From: Agapanthus africanus
Lineage: Eukaryota > Streptophyta > Magnoliopsida > Asparagales > Amaryllidaceae
Length of the DNA stretch: 64,000 bases
Assembly (NCBI GenBank): GCA_030015575.1
Contig: JASDDO010000006.1
Span: forward strand, 109,050,045-109,114,044
Direction: 5' to 3'
The stretch's first letter is position 1, and every line of letters begins with the position of its first letter. This document shows, piece after piece, positions 11,128-23,390 of this stretch. The position numbers and the translations under genes are program-made. A model generated the notes under the pieces. That model did no database searches, had not been told where the DNA came from, and saw only the letters and a program-made list of their open reading frames with translations.

Positions 11128-13060
11128 CATTAATCTCATTAATGAAGTCCCATTTTAATTATGCTTCACAAGCATCACATTTGAAACGAAATCTGCAATA
11201 GAACATATATCTCATATATATAATATAAACATTCTTCTCAGGCAGTAATATGAGCTCATCACAGAACATTGCACCAGAAGAACATATATGAATATTGGAT
11301 ATACTAGGAGGTCCGTGTTTTAATACGAGCCTCTATAAAACACGGAATCCACGGTTGCGATGAATAGCCAAACCCTCATCCCTAGACCCCTACGAGAGCG
11401 GCAAGCAACACTGCCAATTCTAGGGTTAGGAGACCCGGTCTCGACTCCTCGAGATGGTCTCCCACTAGACCCTAGAACCCGGTTACTTGTGCTCCCCGCC
11501 TTGGGTCTACCTAATGCGGAAAAGTAAATAATATTCAATGGTGACATCATCCTCATCCCGGAAGTGCCCCAATAAAAGAATATTACATACAAATGAATTT
11601 TACATGAATGAAATAAAAACCCTCATCTTACATAAAAACCCTATCTATTCAAAACGCGACGATCCAATATAACATATCACAGCAACACATAATATCTCAT
11701 ATCATCAACGTAAGCAAGAATGCGTATCCCGATTGTCGTTGATGTATAGCAACGAAGCCGGCGATACACCACATACTACGCTTACGGTCAAAGAAAAGAA
11801 AGTGTCAAACTACAACAGTTGGAATCTGCAACCTCCTTAGACATCGCATGCCTAACCAAATGAATTCCTTAGACATCACATGCCTAACAATTATAAACCC
11901 CGCATTTTAGTCTCGATCTCGAAAACACTTTTCAATATAATTTCGGGCAATTCAATAAGATTCCCGACATCCTGATCGAATGCTCGTCGCAAACTTTAGT
12001 AGACTGCCGCACCCCCGGATGCCGTCGACGAAGTGCACTAAGGCGGAACACCGCTGCCGCGAGCACCCGAACGGATGCTTTCGGCGACGGGGTTCTCCTA
12101 CAGTCACTTGGTCGAGGCTATATATTAAGTTTACCCAACGAGTATCCGCGTACGCTGCGTGATTGCGACGGACTTTTGATCGCATCAAAATCCCGTGGCA
12201 ACCGAGCATCTGAGACTGAACTGCTAGATTTATAACATTCAAATTAGTTATCTCATAACTACTTGTGGATTCCAAATATTGTATCACACATTCCAGATAA
12301 ATAGACAATGTTAAACTTCCCGATCGAATAAACGAACACCCAAGATTTCCCAAATAGCTCAACACTTGAGCGGAGTTCAAAAAGTATCCATCAAATGCCA
12401 CAGTACCGATGGTCCAGCGGTAGAAGGGTCAAGACAACGCCTCACATGTGGCAACGCCGTACTGCCCCAAACCCTAAGGTTCAGAGGCGGTTTAGACGGT
12501 CACATAATCGAGTTAAGGTTTGTGTTCTTCCAGAGGGACCACCGCGTTACTTGCACGACTTAGAACGTTCTTAAACTATGGAAAAATCCAACACTTGGAA
12601 ATTTTCCGGCAGGGGAAAAAGTGAGTTATTGATATCCGTTCGAACTTTTTAACACGTTCTAAAATTACCCGGAAAAAATTAAACGAAGTTAAACTTTCCG
12701 ATCGAATCAACGAGTTCCCAATACAACACAGAAAACTCAATACTTGATAAAATAAAAAATTCCCAGAAACATCAGGAAATACATACGGACATTACTGTAC
12801 AAAAATACAACCCTAATTCTACTGTAGCGCCGCGGAACCAACGCGCAAGCAAGGGTACGGCCGCGGTTCCGTGGGGCAAAAAAGGTATTTAGGGGTCGGT
12901 TCTTACAGTAAGCCATACGATTACCTGTTGAATTTTCTGAGCATTTTTAAAATGAAAAATGCCAACTTTTTGAAAAATTTCCAGAAACTAGGGTTTTACG
13001 GGCATTCGGAGTTCAGTCGGATTGTAAACTTCGTCTAGACTTCGCCTAAACCTCTAGCTT
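11128..13060 (-). other. Leader of element B, PBS-proximal part
   Basis: This is non-coding leader continuing after the solo LTR. It includes the GC-rich conserved block (about 11345-11530, equivalent to 39480-39660 of D) and the GC hairpin at 12830-12874. It lacks the CCGTTAG-hairpin segment found at 1240-1320 in A, apparently by deletion between about 11160 and 11200. Confidence 0.7.
12830..12874 (-). other. GC-rich hairpin near PBS, element B
   Basis: Arms CCGCGGAACC (12830-12839) and GGTTCCGTGG (12865-12874) pair over 10 bp, with a G.T pair or mismatch near the outer end. The hairpin ends 187 bases before the PBS. Confidence 0.75.
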
Positions 13061-13073
13061 GGCTCTGATACCA
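13061..13073 (-). promoter_or_regulatory. Primer-binding site, element B
   Basis: GGCTCTGATACCA, complement of the tRNA-Met site, one base from the 5' LTR beginning at 13075. Confidence 0.9.
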
Positions 13074-13074
13074 C

Positions 13075-15268
13075 TGTAGGGTTACTAGGCACTCTCACAA
13101 GGGTCTATAAGGCATCAACCATGCCCGAATTATAATTTAGACATGCCGAACAACCCTAACCAAGATCTTTAAACTAGAGATTAGGTGAAACAAAGCAAGT
13201 AAACAACTTTACTTCTAAGAGTTTGGGATTACAACCTTTGTAGTCCGGTCCTTCACTTCATAAGCACCGTGTTGTGGTCCCTTCGCTGCGATCATCAAGT
13301 TCCCGGACTCTAGAGAGGCTCCACGAAGAGAAAGATGCAAGCTTCATTCCAATCTTCGATAACTAAGATGATCTACCTTGAAGAAACTTTAACTCAAGCT
13401 CTCACTCACCAATGAGGTGAACACCCTAATCTAAATAGCTAGGATAGATTAGGATGATGAAGTAGGATTTTAGCTCTCATTTGTTTTCTTAATCTCACTC
13501 ATTTTCATCACTTCATAAAAAGCTAGAAAGCTTTTCATGCAAAGAAGAAGAAGGAAGAAGATGATCTATTTCTTTTGTGATGAACAATGAATTGTCTAGT
13601 GAGGTTAGAAATGCAACCATGGGTTAAGTATGAAGACTTAACCCAAGTATAGAAACATCTATGGTTAAAGGTTTGAGTTGGGTTAAGAAAATATCTATGC
13701 AAAATATCAAGGTCAAAGTCAAAGTTTCAAGAAGCTTCTTGAAAGCTTCATGAAAGCTTAACCCTAATCCAAACCCTAACCACATTTATTCTCCACAAAA
13801 CATGTTGCATTTATAACCCTTACATGTTACAATATTATATATCACATATACAATATTTATTGTAACAAAATAAAATAATACAATTAACAAATATCGCATA
13901 TATATCAATATATTACCCGAGTGAGAAAAAGAATCTTTTAGTGAGCTTATATTAGTTAATGTAATTTAATATATCAAATATATAATTATACATTAAATTA
14001 TCGAATCAACACTTGATTCGATAATCCGTCTATTTCATAAATAACCGACTAATATAATCTGTATCAGTTCATCGAATCAACATTTGATCCGATGACCCGG
14101 CTATATCACATATACCCGGCCGATATCTCATATCGCGAGAATCTAGTACGGTATCACATACACGTATTGTTCTCGGTCCCGCACATATCACATATGTGCT
14201 CCTACTCCGTTTTTCTTGAGTCAAGAAACCTCTCTGTAGAACTCTAAAGAATCGTCAATACGCCGGCAGTAGGTGATGATCATATCAAACACACACAAGC
14301 TGCAAGCGGTCAGCTAAACATAACAGCTACCCAGGTATTGAGCGATCAGAAGATCAACAAGCAAGCCTGTGCATTCTCCTGCTAATCCAATCAGTAACAC
14401 TCCCGTACAGTCCGGACTCTTCGTCTGATATGTCGCATATCTCGCCTAGGGGTGGTAAACGTCAGACCCCAGTAGCTTGATAAGTCGTGTCGATATGAGG
14501 TCTATAATAGTTCGAGAAACTACTGATAACACTTACCGGTAAATCTCAGCAACCCTGGCCAGGGATTTCCAGTTATAGCCAATCGAACACAGCACAACAT
14601 CAACTCCCTATACCGGGAGAGACGAATCCCCTCCTATCGCTCACTGCCTCCATGTGATTCGCGACTGTACCCAAAAGCAACCTTTTTGAACGCCATCGTG
14701 GACGTGGTATGATGGAAATCAAAGCACAGCGGGAATCACACAAGACTCTATCACGATCTCGGGTCTACAGACTAACCTGTACCAGTGTCACCAGAGAACT
14801 GCCATTTGACGTGAGGTATAATACCATCTGGGAGTTCTCGGCAAGTCTGTCCAGTGTACCCAGTCTCTACTGAGCACCCGTATACCTTCTCTGATGTCAA
14901 ACACCAATGGATATGAGATCATCCATCGCCCATTATATGGGTCAAGAAGCGCATACGCTAGTCTACTCTGGAGTATCGATGCCCTGTCTCGGTACTCCCA
15001 CGACCAGGAACATTTGAAGGATGAACTTGGCGACTACACTGTTCTCACTAGTATGATCCGCATCGTAGTCCTGGTAATCAAGTACTCATCCTAAGGGCTT
15101 TATCAACATGTAATATAGAGACAATCAGAGTACATGTTAAGATAAAGAGCAACCAAATAGCGTACTATCATGTCGAGCAAGAAAGTCCTCCCTATATATG
15201 TCCAAGCATCGACTACAATATACATCGTATGTACAGCAATGGCCTCTAGGGCATACATATAACTAACA
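13075..15268 (-). repeat. 5' LTR of element B
   Basis: 2,194 bp, starting TGTAGGGTTACT and ending ATAACTAACA; paired with 3510-5701. It holds the same palindrome row (about 13840-14440). The base run after it, GGTTG, would be the target-site duplication but has no partner at the left end. Confidence 0.88.
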
Positions 15269-15930
15269 GGTTGAAGCCGGATCCTAGTATTAGATTTGTT
15301 AGATTACTTTAGTCTCATCGCATTCGCATTCAGTCGGTATGCGGATGCAGGTATGTATATACAGGTGAGGGGTATCCTTGTGATCCGTCACGAGTTTACT
15401 TAAGATGTTTCCGTATCTTTTTATTGTTATAAACATTTGGGTTAATGTTTACAAATGGAAGTTGTGAGCTTAAGCCATCATTTTGTGCATTAAATGATAC
15501 ATGTACTTCATAGGTGACTCATGGTATCATTTCTTGTGCATATGTCACCTTATTTGATGGATTTGAGTGCTGAAATGAGAAGGAGAGAGAGAGGGGCTGC
15601 CATATGATAATGTTTGGTCTTGTATTTTTGATATAACTCTCTCACTCTCATTATCATCACAGGACATGAGAAAAAGAAAAGAGGACTTCTTCTTCTTCCT
15701 CTTCTTCTTCTTCTTCCTCTAGCTCACAACCTCCATTAATAGCATCATCTCTAACCTCCATCCATGCAATGGATGCAAAAGACAATGTTGTCACAAACAT
15801 TCTCTATTTCTCCTTGGACACGTAGGCTAGCGAACTTCGTTCCCGAGTTGCTTCGGATGAAGCGGGAGCCCATAAAAAGACTCGAAGATGTGGTGCCCTT
15901 TCCGACGAGGAGATCGAGACCGGAGATGCC
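15269..15930 (+). repeat. Old family-2-type LTR fragment, host of CACTA insertion
   Basis: From about 15815 to 15930 the plus strand resembles the reverse complement of the family-2 LTR at 28800-28930 and 36770-36890 (shared TTCCCGAGTTGC-, GGGAGCCC-, GTGGTGCCCTTTCC- and GAGACCGGAGAT-like blocks). The part before it has TC-rich and AT-rich stretches comparable to that LTR but too diverged to align by eye. It ends exactly where the CACTA terminal repeat begins. No gene is apparent. Confidence 0.55.
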
Positions 15931-15948
15931 CACTACTACAAATAAGGG
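15931..15948. repeat. CACTA left terminal inverted repeat
   Basis: CACTACTACAAATAAGGG, the standard CACTA(C)A(C)AA-type end of plant En/Spm elements. The partner repeat at the other end was not found. Confidence 0.8.
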
Positions 15949-15950
15949 TT

Positions 15951-16440
15951 GCCCCTACGGATTTATCGGTAGGGGCAAACCACTGCCCATACGGAGATGT
16001 CCGTAGGGGCGAAAAAAGACCCCGTAGGTGCAAAGGCCGCAGGTGCAAGTTGAAGCCCTGAACTTGCCCCTACGGAGTTCTGTGTAGGGCCAGTTTCCCC
16101 TACGGAGTAGGTCGTAAGATAAAAAAAGTTATATTATTTACGGTTTTTTAAATACATTAACTATACCTACGGAGATAGCCGTAGGGCCACGTACTATCCT
16201 CTACGGATATCTACGTAGGTACTTATCCGTAGGGGCAAAATATCAGAAATCCTGATATTTTTCCCCTACGGATAACTCCGTAGGGGCATTTGTTTGCCCC
16301 TACGGACATATCCGTAGGGGCACTCCCAACCCCCCGGGTACTGAGATCAGGTGGGAAATATCAGTTACTGCTGATATTGTGCCCCTACGGTTTAAGCCGT
16401 AGGGGCTACATGTGTAACTACGGATTAATCCGTAGGTACA
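15951..16440. repeat. CACTA subterminal hairpin field
   Basis: About ten inverted pairs built on GCCCCTACGG / CCGTAGGGGC, for example 15951-15976, 15984-16010, 16064-16090, 16225-16275, 16296-16321, 16381-16406 and a short TACGGATTAATCCGTA at the end. Spacers vary while the 10-bp arms are kept. A second inverted pair, AAATATCAG / CTGATATTT, lies inside. Subterminal repeats of this sort bind the TNPA-like protein in En/Spm. Confidence 0.85.
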
Positions 16441-16717
16441 CATGATCTGTATTTTTTTTTAAAAAAAGGCTGCCTGATTTTTTCCCGCCCTGTGCACAAT
16501 AATATATATATCAATAAAATATAAAATTAATCATCACACAACATATATCGCAGTATTCATAATCACATCTCACGCATATAATATACAAAAGAAACCCAAA
16601 AACTGAATATGATATAAATATAAACCAATATCAATATCAATATCATTTCAAAATGTAGTACAATATGTATGATATAAATAAATACATGTTTCAAAAAATA
16701 TGAATCAAAAAGCTACC
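16441..16717. other. AT-rich CACTA spacer
   Basis: AT-rich sequence between the hairpin field and the stop codon of the accessory gene, with ATATCA-type simple repeats at 16610-16650. It probably holds the gene's 3' untranslated end. No gene is seen. Confidence 0.5.
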
Positions 16718-19564
16718 CTAGCTCGGTCCAGCTCCACCCCTGATAAACGATAGAATCAATCGTGCCTGCTCCTCGGTCAATAAACCCTGCAATTCGGCGC
16801 GTGCGGGAGTCTGAGCGGCCTGTGGAGCTGGCGATGTGGTCTGCGCAGCCGACGTCGAGGTAGTCGCTTGCGGAGCCGTGGCTGCGGGAGTCTGAGCGGG
16901 CGGTTGAGCTAAAGGAGCTGTCTGCGGAACCACAGCCGATGTAGTGGCTTGCGGAGCCGCAGCCGAAGGAGATGCATGTGGAGGCTCGGCCGATGTACCC
17001 TGTCGAGTCTGGACCTAACGTGTGTAAGAAGCGTGTAAGAACTGTGTATTATTCGAATTCGTATCATCATTAAGTTATTTCGAAACCCCATTTGGATATC
17101 TAGTTTGGAAAACCGTTGTTTATTTTAATTACATATATATGTATGATTAATCAAACTTATGTCTAAAACCAAATAAGCTCAAGCTACGTACTAATTATGG
17201 ATATGCTGATATCTATAATATAACATGATATTTTACTATAAAGTAGTATACATACCAGCATCTCCTTCAACTCCTGAACGGTGGCCCTCAAGCTCTCCAG
17301 TTCCTGATGGACACGTCGCTCACTGGAGACGGAGGAAGTAACCGCCGGGGTGGAGTCCAACCTCATATGGGCCCTGGTAGGGCCCAGTCCCCGGCCTCTC
17401 TCCCAACCTCCGTGGTGCCCTTCGTGTGCGGCGTCCAGAACTGGGGTCAGCAGCCTCGGATCGCTCTGTCTGGTAAAATCGATCCCCGAGGCCTCGGCCT
17501 GCTCAACCACCCGCACCTACACCCACTTTAAGCAGTAAAGTATAAGTATAAAATTTAAACTTGAACCATCCAAAACTAAAATTTCAAATATGGGTAGAAT
17601 AAATATTAACACTTACGCAATACTCCTGGGTAGCGACGTCGGGATATCGAAGCTCGCCCGTGGCGTGATCTGTCGAGGTGCCGTGGACGGCATGATATGC
17701 GGACAGCACGCTCGGTGTACCACCTGATGCTACGGTCCGAGCTGTCTGCAATATTAGAAAATAACTCTTAATATTAGAAATATTAGAAAATAACTCTTAA
17801 TATTGCAGAATATCACAAAGGTCCGTCTATTGTAATTTACCGATAACTCCATGGCTCGAGTAATATTCCTCGAGCCACCTGTGTAAGTAGGGCGACCCCT
17901 CTTCGCCGACTTCCTATTCTCTGTATTCTGAGCGTCCTGTTTCAGCACAACGCATTAACATTTAGTTTTCTAATTAAGGAACACAAAAAATAAATTATAT
18001 CCTAAACAATGAATTACATTTAAAATATATACATGTTTGCGCTGGGAGTCGAAACATTCGCACAATAGAGCCCATGTCTCTACGTCGACTCTCGCAAATG
18101 CCAGAGTAGATAGGAGGGCCGCTCTCTCTGCCTCGGGGGTCGCCATCCACAGGGAGTAGCTGTCGGCCTTCAGCTCATTCCTGTTGTATCGGACCTTGTC
18201 TTGCAAGTTCTTCATCAGGCCATTGTACAGAGCATGATGGTCGAGCACCCTCCCCGGGTGATCAGGGTCGGCTACTGGCTGAAAATCGTAATCTAACTGA
18301 AAATACAAAAAAAAACATTGTTATTAGATTGCAAGTGTTAATAATAAATATGATAAGCGGATAGATCAAATGAAAATATATATTAATACGTACCCGAGCC
18401 TGATCAAAGAAGAGGGCGAATGAGCGTTGGTGCGGCTCGCCCCACTCAACGTGAAGTGGATTGTTCTTCACGAGCCGGCTCTCGTCCCCTATATACCGGC
18501 CGAACCTCTCGGCATGAGGACCGGTATAGCGATAGTCAAGGGTAAAAAAAAGGGGGAATGCTGCCTCCCCCTAGCTCTGTCAGGCCTCAGCCTATAGGAC
18601 TGATTCGGGCCTTGAGTCCCCCTCTGGGGATGGGGAGGCCCTGTGTCTGCACGAAATATCAAGACAATCAATATTAAGACAAATTTTTATTAAGAAATCA
18701 AGGTTAAAGGAAAATTCAAGTGTGATATATACCTCCGGTGACTATCGCACGAGCCTGGGCCCGGGCAGCAGCACGAGCGAGACGATAGTTCCTCCGGTGA
18801 GGAACAACCGGGGTCCCGAATGCGGACGCATCCCCTCCAACTAGAAAATAAACATTGACGCTAAATTTCCATGAGGTTCATATTTATCTTATAGAGCATA
18901 TGTAAAATGAATAAATATTTTAAATTTATTCATACTAACCTGCAGACGATGCGGAGGGTATGGAAGCGGCAGGAGTGGCCCCTGCGAAAGATGTGGACGC
19001 ACCACCTATAATTAGACAATTAAAAATAGATTATATAAGTAATTGCAAAAAGAATGTGTAGATCAATAATATACGTTCTAAATTAATATGCATGCACTAT
19101 AAACATACCCGCAGATGCGGTGGTGTCAGCACCTACAGCTAGAAAATAATAAAAATTTCTAAGTAAGAGCAAAAGGAATGTGTGTATTTATGATATAGCA
19201 TTCTAAATCAATATACATGCACTATATGATATATAAACATACCTGGAGGAGCGGGAGTGGCCTCTGTCCCAGATGTGGACGCATCACCAACAATTAGAAT
19301 ATCAAATATTGACAATATAAGTAATTTTGACATAAACAGGCATGAATATCTGTAATATTACATTCAAAATGGATATGCGTGCAGTATACCTGGAGGTGTG
19401 GAAAAATCCACACGGAAGGAGGCATCCGAAGGGGCCTCCGATCTGGGTGCAAGACCGGCTCTCTGAAGCTCCCTACGGAGCTCTCCGGGCGGCAGAACCG
19501 CTCTGCCTCTGCCTCTGCCGCGGCTGGAGCTCCTGCCGCCCCTCGCTGCTCCCGACATCGTCAT
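16718..19564 (-). pseudogene. CACTA accessory gene (Ptta/En-Spm, transposase_24-like), spliced, frameshifted
   Basis: I assign exons by matching GT/AG borders and reading phase: 19564-19390 (start ATG at 19564 or 19558; Arg-Gly-rich), 19132-19109, 19005-18940, 18840-18733, 18646-18394, 18296-18033, 17936-17841, 17745-17617, 17516-17256 and 17014-16718 (stop TAG). A possible extra exon, 19287-19243, has lost its AG acceptor (TTGTTG). The middle exons carry GEPHQRSFALFFDQAR, ETWALLCECFDSQRK and RPTYTGGSRNITRAMEL, the pattern of the plant Ptta/En-Spm domain (cargo of CACTA elements). The end is Pro/Ala/Gln-rich after a short coiled-coil-like ELESLRATVQELKEML. In the 18646-18394 exon a run of eight T's (18543-18550, complement) switches the frame by one base, so the copy is broken unless this is a sequencing error. 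Confidence 0.75.
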
Positions 19565-19610
19565 CAAATCTAGATAAACGGTTCGTGGACGCATTAGACA
19601 ATCATTAAAA

Positions 19611-22600
19611 TTATTGACTATATATGTATAGAGCGTAAAATGTGATGTAATAATATAACATTACTGATAACCTTTTTCGTTTCGTGGGCACATTATACAT
19701 ATCTACTTGGATTTCATCGTCGATGTCATTTCTAACCCACGTAACTTCATGATCGGTCGAAGACAACCCGTCCTTCGAAACAGACGGTCGGAGCACTTTA
19801 AGCCTTCTCTCTTCTTTGTCCTCATCGCTGTCCTCGAATTCTGGGACATCGTAGACATCTCTGGGTTTCCATCGGCATACAACACTCCATCCCGGATGCT
19901 TCAAACACTGTGAGTAGTATACTTGGAACGCTTGGTTCGGAAAGATAAACGGATCTTCCTGACCGTAAAATCGAAGTGTGTTCACACTGGTCAATCCATA
20001 TTCATCTTTCCAAGTCCCATGATTGCTTCTCCACATGTCCGTATCGGTTCGCGTATCGTACCAAGTACACTGGAATATATAAAAGGGTTCTGATCGTCCG
20101 GGATATTGGATGCCGAGTATACAATTTAAGTACCCATAGTAAATCACACCGTCCAATCCTACCGTCGCAATCCCCCTATTATGAGTGGTTCTAGATGTTT
20201 CTATGTCCTTAACTTCGAATTTGTATCCAAGGACACCAAATCCTTTGTAATATGCAATCTCCATACTAGGAAATTGAGCTAAACATCTTGAATCACTCTC
20301 AAATTATGCAGACAAGTTCGGATCGTGGATCTAACAAAACAAATTTTACGAAAAATACATAACGATACAAGTTTAGATTAAAACCGATAGCAATAAAATG
20401 TTATTCGAATAACTTATATGATCTGTGACCCAATCACAAAAATTATGCTGATGATATTTTTCCAAACGTTCTTCGTTCCAATCAGGATGCCCCTCACGTA
20501 CCTCGTTAAAATGAATTATGTTTTCGACAAATAATTATGACATTAATATTATATCATTTCATACACACACAAACACAGATATAACAATTAATCCAAAAAA
20601 AATTACTCTCTAATTTGTTCAAGACATGCGCAATTAAGAAAGATAAACCAGTATATCTTGTTGATAAACATAGTGTCTACCCTTTTATACTCGGTTTTAC
20701 CATATGGCCCATCTTGAATTCTTCATGGTCGGTTAAGCCTTGTCTCAATGTTCTCGTCCAGATAGCGGGAACAAAATGTGGTTGCTTCATCAAGAAGATA
20801 ACCTTGCATGATAGAACCCTCTGGTCGATTTTTATTGCGTATATACTTCTTAAGAGTGTAGAGGTACCTAATGAAAATATGTTGAATAAATAAATACGGG
20901 CATACAGGACAACAATAAATTTATAAATTGCGCGAAACGAAAAATTACACGTACCTCTCGACGGGATACATCCATCGATATTGTACCGGTTCGGCTAACT
21001 TCGCCTCAGTTGCAAGATGAACCGTCAAGTGTATTATAATATCGAAGAATGACGGTGGGAAAATACGCTCAAACTTGCAAAGTATCAACGCAATAGAATT
21101 TTCTAGTTTATCCAGCGTCGCAACCTCCAGTGTTTTAGCACACAACTCCCTGAAAAAATAGCATAGGTCGTTGATTACTAGACCAACCGAGTCGGGGAGA
21201 GAAGTCCTGAGGGCTAATGGAAGAAGGTGCTCCACGATAACATGGTGATCATGACTTTTCAGCCCATCGATCTTGCACTTCACAATTTTTATTTTCTTGC
21301 TGAATGATCCTGAGAAACCTGTGGGGACTTTCAAATCATGCAACACCTGCAGGAATCTTTTCTTCTCCGATTGTGACATATGATAAGCGGCATTGGGAAG
21401 TACAAACTTGCCTGGTTTACCCGCTACCGGTCTAGGGTGCAATTCACTTCTTATTCCCCACTCTTGTAGATCCATCCGAGCATTCATGTTGTCTTTCGAT
21501 TCCCGTCTTTACAAAGAAGCAAGTTAAGTATGTGCTCTGATACTCCCTTCTCTATATGCATGACGTCCAGACAATGACGCAATGAATTTGTAGACAAGTA
21601 CGGAAGCTCGAAGAAAATTCTTAACTTGTTCCAATATGGTGGTTTGACCTGTTTCGTCGGATCCATCCCGAAGGTCACGTTATTGTAACCATCCCATTTA
21701 GCAGTCACGTCCTCTCCGGACAATGGGGATGGAGGTCCAAGAAGCTCCTGATGACCATCAAAGTGAACCGTGTCTAATCTATAGGGGTGGTCTGGAGGCA
21801 GGAAACGTCGATGGCCGCAATAACAAACCTTCCTGCTAAAATTCAAGAATTTCGATGTTGTGTGTTCATGGCAATGAGGACATGCTTTGTGACCATGTAC
21901 GGACCAACCTGATAGCATTCCATACGCAGGAAAGTCATTAATTGTCCACATTAAAGCCGCACGCAGTATGAAGGTTGTATTTGTGTTTGCATCATATGTC
22001 TCTACACCATCAATGAACAAAGATTTCAATTCCTCGATCAGAGGTCGGAGATAGACTTCGATATTGTTCCCGGATGAGTTTGGTCCGTCGATAATGAGAG
22101 GCATCATAAAGTATGATTGGTCCATAGCCAACCAAGGCGACAGATTATAAATTATCATTACAACGGGCCATGTGCTGTGACTTCCAGCCATATAGTTGAA
22201 TGGGGAGATGCCATCAGTAGCCAGTCCGAGCCGGACATTGCGAGGATCGCTACTGAATATTGCGTGCCTCCTATCGAAATCCTTCCATGCCGGTGAATCT
22301 CTTAGATGGCACATTTTTCCATCTTCGCTTGGAGGAGCACGGTGATGCCAAATCATTGCCTCGGCTGTTTTCTTGCACCTGAATAGCCTCTGTAGCCTCT
22401 GTGTTATGGGAATGTATCGTGCTATCTTCATAGGTATATCAGGCTTCTTATCAGAATCTTTCGGCTTATACCTGGCCTCTCCTCATGTTGGACACTCTTT
22501 CAAATCTGATTTCTCTTTCCGGTACAACACGCAATTTTTAGGACATGCTTGAATCTTCTCGCACTTTAGACCCAAATCAGACATCATCTTGTGGGCTTCG

Positions 22601-23241
22601 TACCAGCTGTCGGGCACATTATTTCCCGGAGGCATAGAATCTTTCAAGAACGAAAGAAGCATTGTGGATGACTTGTTGCTCCATCCATTTAGGCACTTAA
22701 TCTGGAAAAGTTGGATGAACCATGACAGGGTGGAATACTTCGCATTCTCATAAATTGGTTTCCTAGCATCATTCATGAAATTTTCATATTTATCCGCACG
22801 CGGTCCTTGACCGGAAGGAATGTCATCTTCGGTACGAATAGATTCACCTAGGGAAGCCTCTACCATATCCTCCATTTCTTCTGATGGAAATAAATTACCT
22901 TCTCCTGCCGCATTACCGAATTCTTCTTCTTCTCCAGCCGCATTATCGTGTTCTCCTTCTTCTGCCGCAGTACTGCATTCTTCTCCTTCCCCGTGATATT
23001 TCCATGTTGTATAAAGTCTAGTAAACCCATGTTTTACAATATGAAGCTCTGTCAATTCTACCTTCTGCCAGTACTTATTTCCACATCTATCACACAGACA
23101 GAGAATCTTCTCTATTATGATCTTATTATGTGAGCGTGCAAATTCAAGGAAAGCAGCAACTCCTGCGACAAACTTAGGTTGCATACGTTGTTTCCAATCC
23201 ACATACATCCAGTCCTTAACTCTGACGTACTCATGGGCCAT
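19611..23241 (-). pseudogene. TNP2-type CACTA transposase, disrupted
   Basis: The reading starts at ATG 23241. N-terminal residues (MAHEYVRVKDWMYVDWK..., with CLCDRCGNKYW and an HGEGEE end) form the transposase-associated zinc domain. Residues after about 250 match the TNP2 transposase (Transposase_21): ATDGISPFNY, SGWSVHGHKACPHC, CLDVMHIEK. A DUF4218-like part follows (LPLALRTSLPDS, FFDIIIHLTVHL, MYPVER) with an exon junction 20955/20867 into KYIRNKNRPEGSI and CSRYLDENIETRLNRP. Next come a likely exon 20518-20414 and a C-terminal DUF4216-like exon starting near 20274 (GIQYPGR..., YGLTSVN, DPFIFPNQAFQVYY). Breaks: TGA at 22483-22485 in place of the second Cys of a CPxCGE motif, a one-base frameshift near 21487-21500, and TGA at 20723-20725. 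The protein would cut and join CACTA ends in the nucleus, but this copy is inactive. Confidence 0.85.
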
Positions 23242-23390
23242 GTTAGACTGTATAACATATAAATTATAGGTTATACTGACTATATTTTGAAATATAAGAA
23301 CGGAATAGTTACTGTCAAAGGAGAAAACCCGTGTATATGCTTTGTGTGTGCGTTTGTCGTTGAAAAGAATAAATTATCGCACATATGATA
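23242..23390. other. Upstream region of TNP2 gene
   Basis: AT-rich sequence between the transposase start codon and the 590-bp array, where the promoter would be expected. No convincing TATA box or terminal repeat was recognised. Confidence 0.35.

Larger units (their letters stand above)
3510..15268 (-). mobile_element. Copia element B (defective, gag-less)
   Basis: A Ty1/copia retrotransposon in minus orientation: 3' LTR (3510-5701), polypurine tract, decayed pol (5740-7800), leader (7800-13060), PBS and 5' LTR (13075-15268). A 2,185-bp solo LTR sits inside the leader at 8943-11127. There is no gag: the zinc-knuckle remnant at about 7740-7790 runs directly into the leader. The integrase core is deleted. 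The left LTR lacks the usual TG start (TTTTTTAGGGTT), and no target-site duplication matching GGTTG at 15269 is visible, so the left end has been rearranged. Confidence 0.85.
15931..23390 (-). mobile_element. CACTA (En/Spm) transposon, right end not identified
   Basis: A class II element with a CACTA left end, a subterminal hairpin field and two minus-strand genes: a TNP2-type transposase (23241 to 19611) and a spliced accessory gene (19564 to 16718). The three bases before the left end are GCC, the expected length for a CACTA target duplication. I could not find the matching right terminus (...TAGTG preceded by CCCCTACGG repeats) up to 26049, so the end coordinate is a working limit at the start of a tandem array. 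The element is defective: several stops and frameshifts are noted in its genes. Confidence 0.8.

Noticed and set aside
11952..12401. 149-codon minus-strand ORF
   Set aside because: It lies in the untranslated leader of B, is not kept in frame in A, E or F, and has no recognisable domain.
19976..20194. Plus-strand ORFs over 19700-20200
   Set aside because: Antisense shadows of the C-terminal DUF4216-like transposase exon.
20615..20893. 92-codon plus-strand ORF
   Set aside because: It is antisense to the DUF4218-like exon of the TNP2 transposase.
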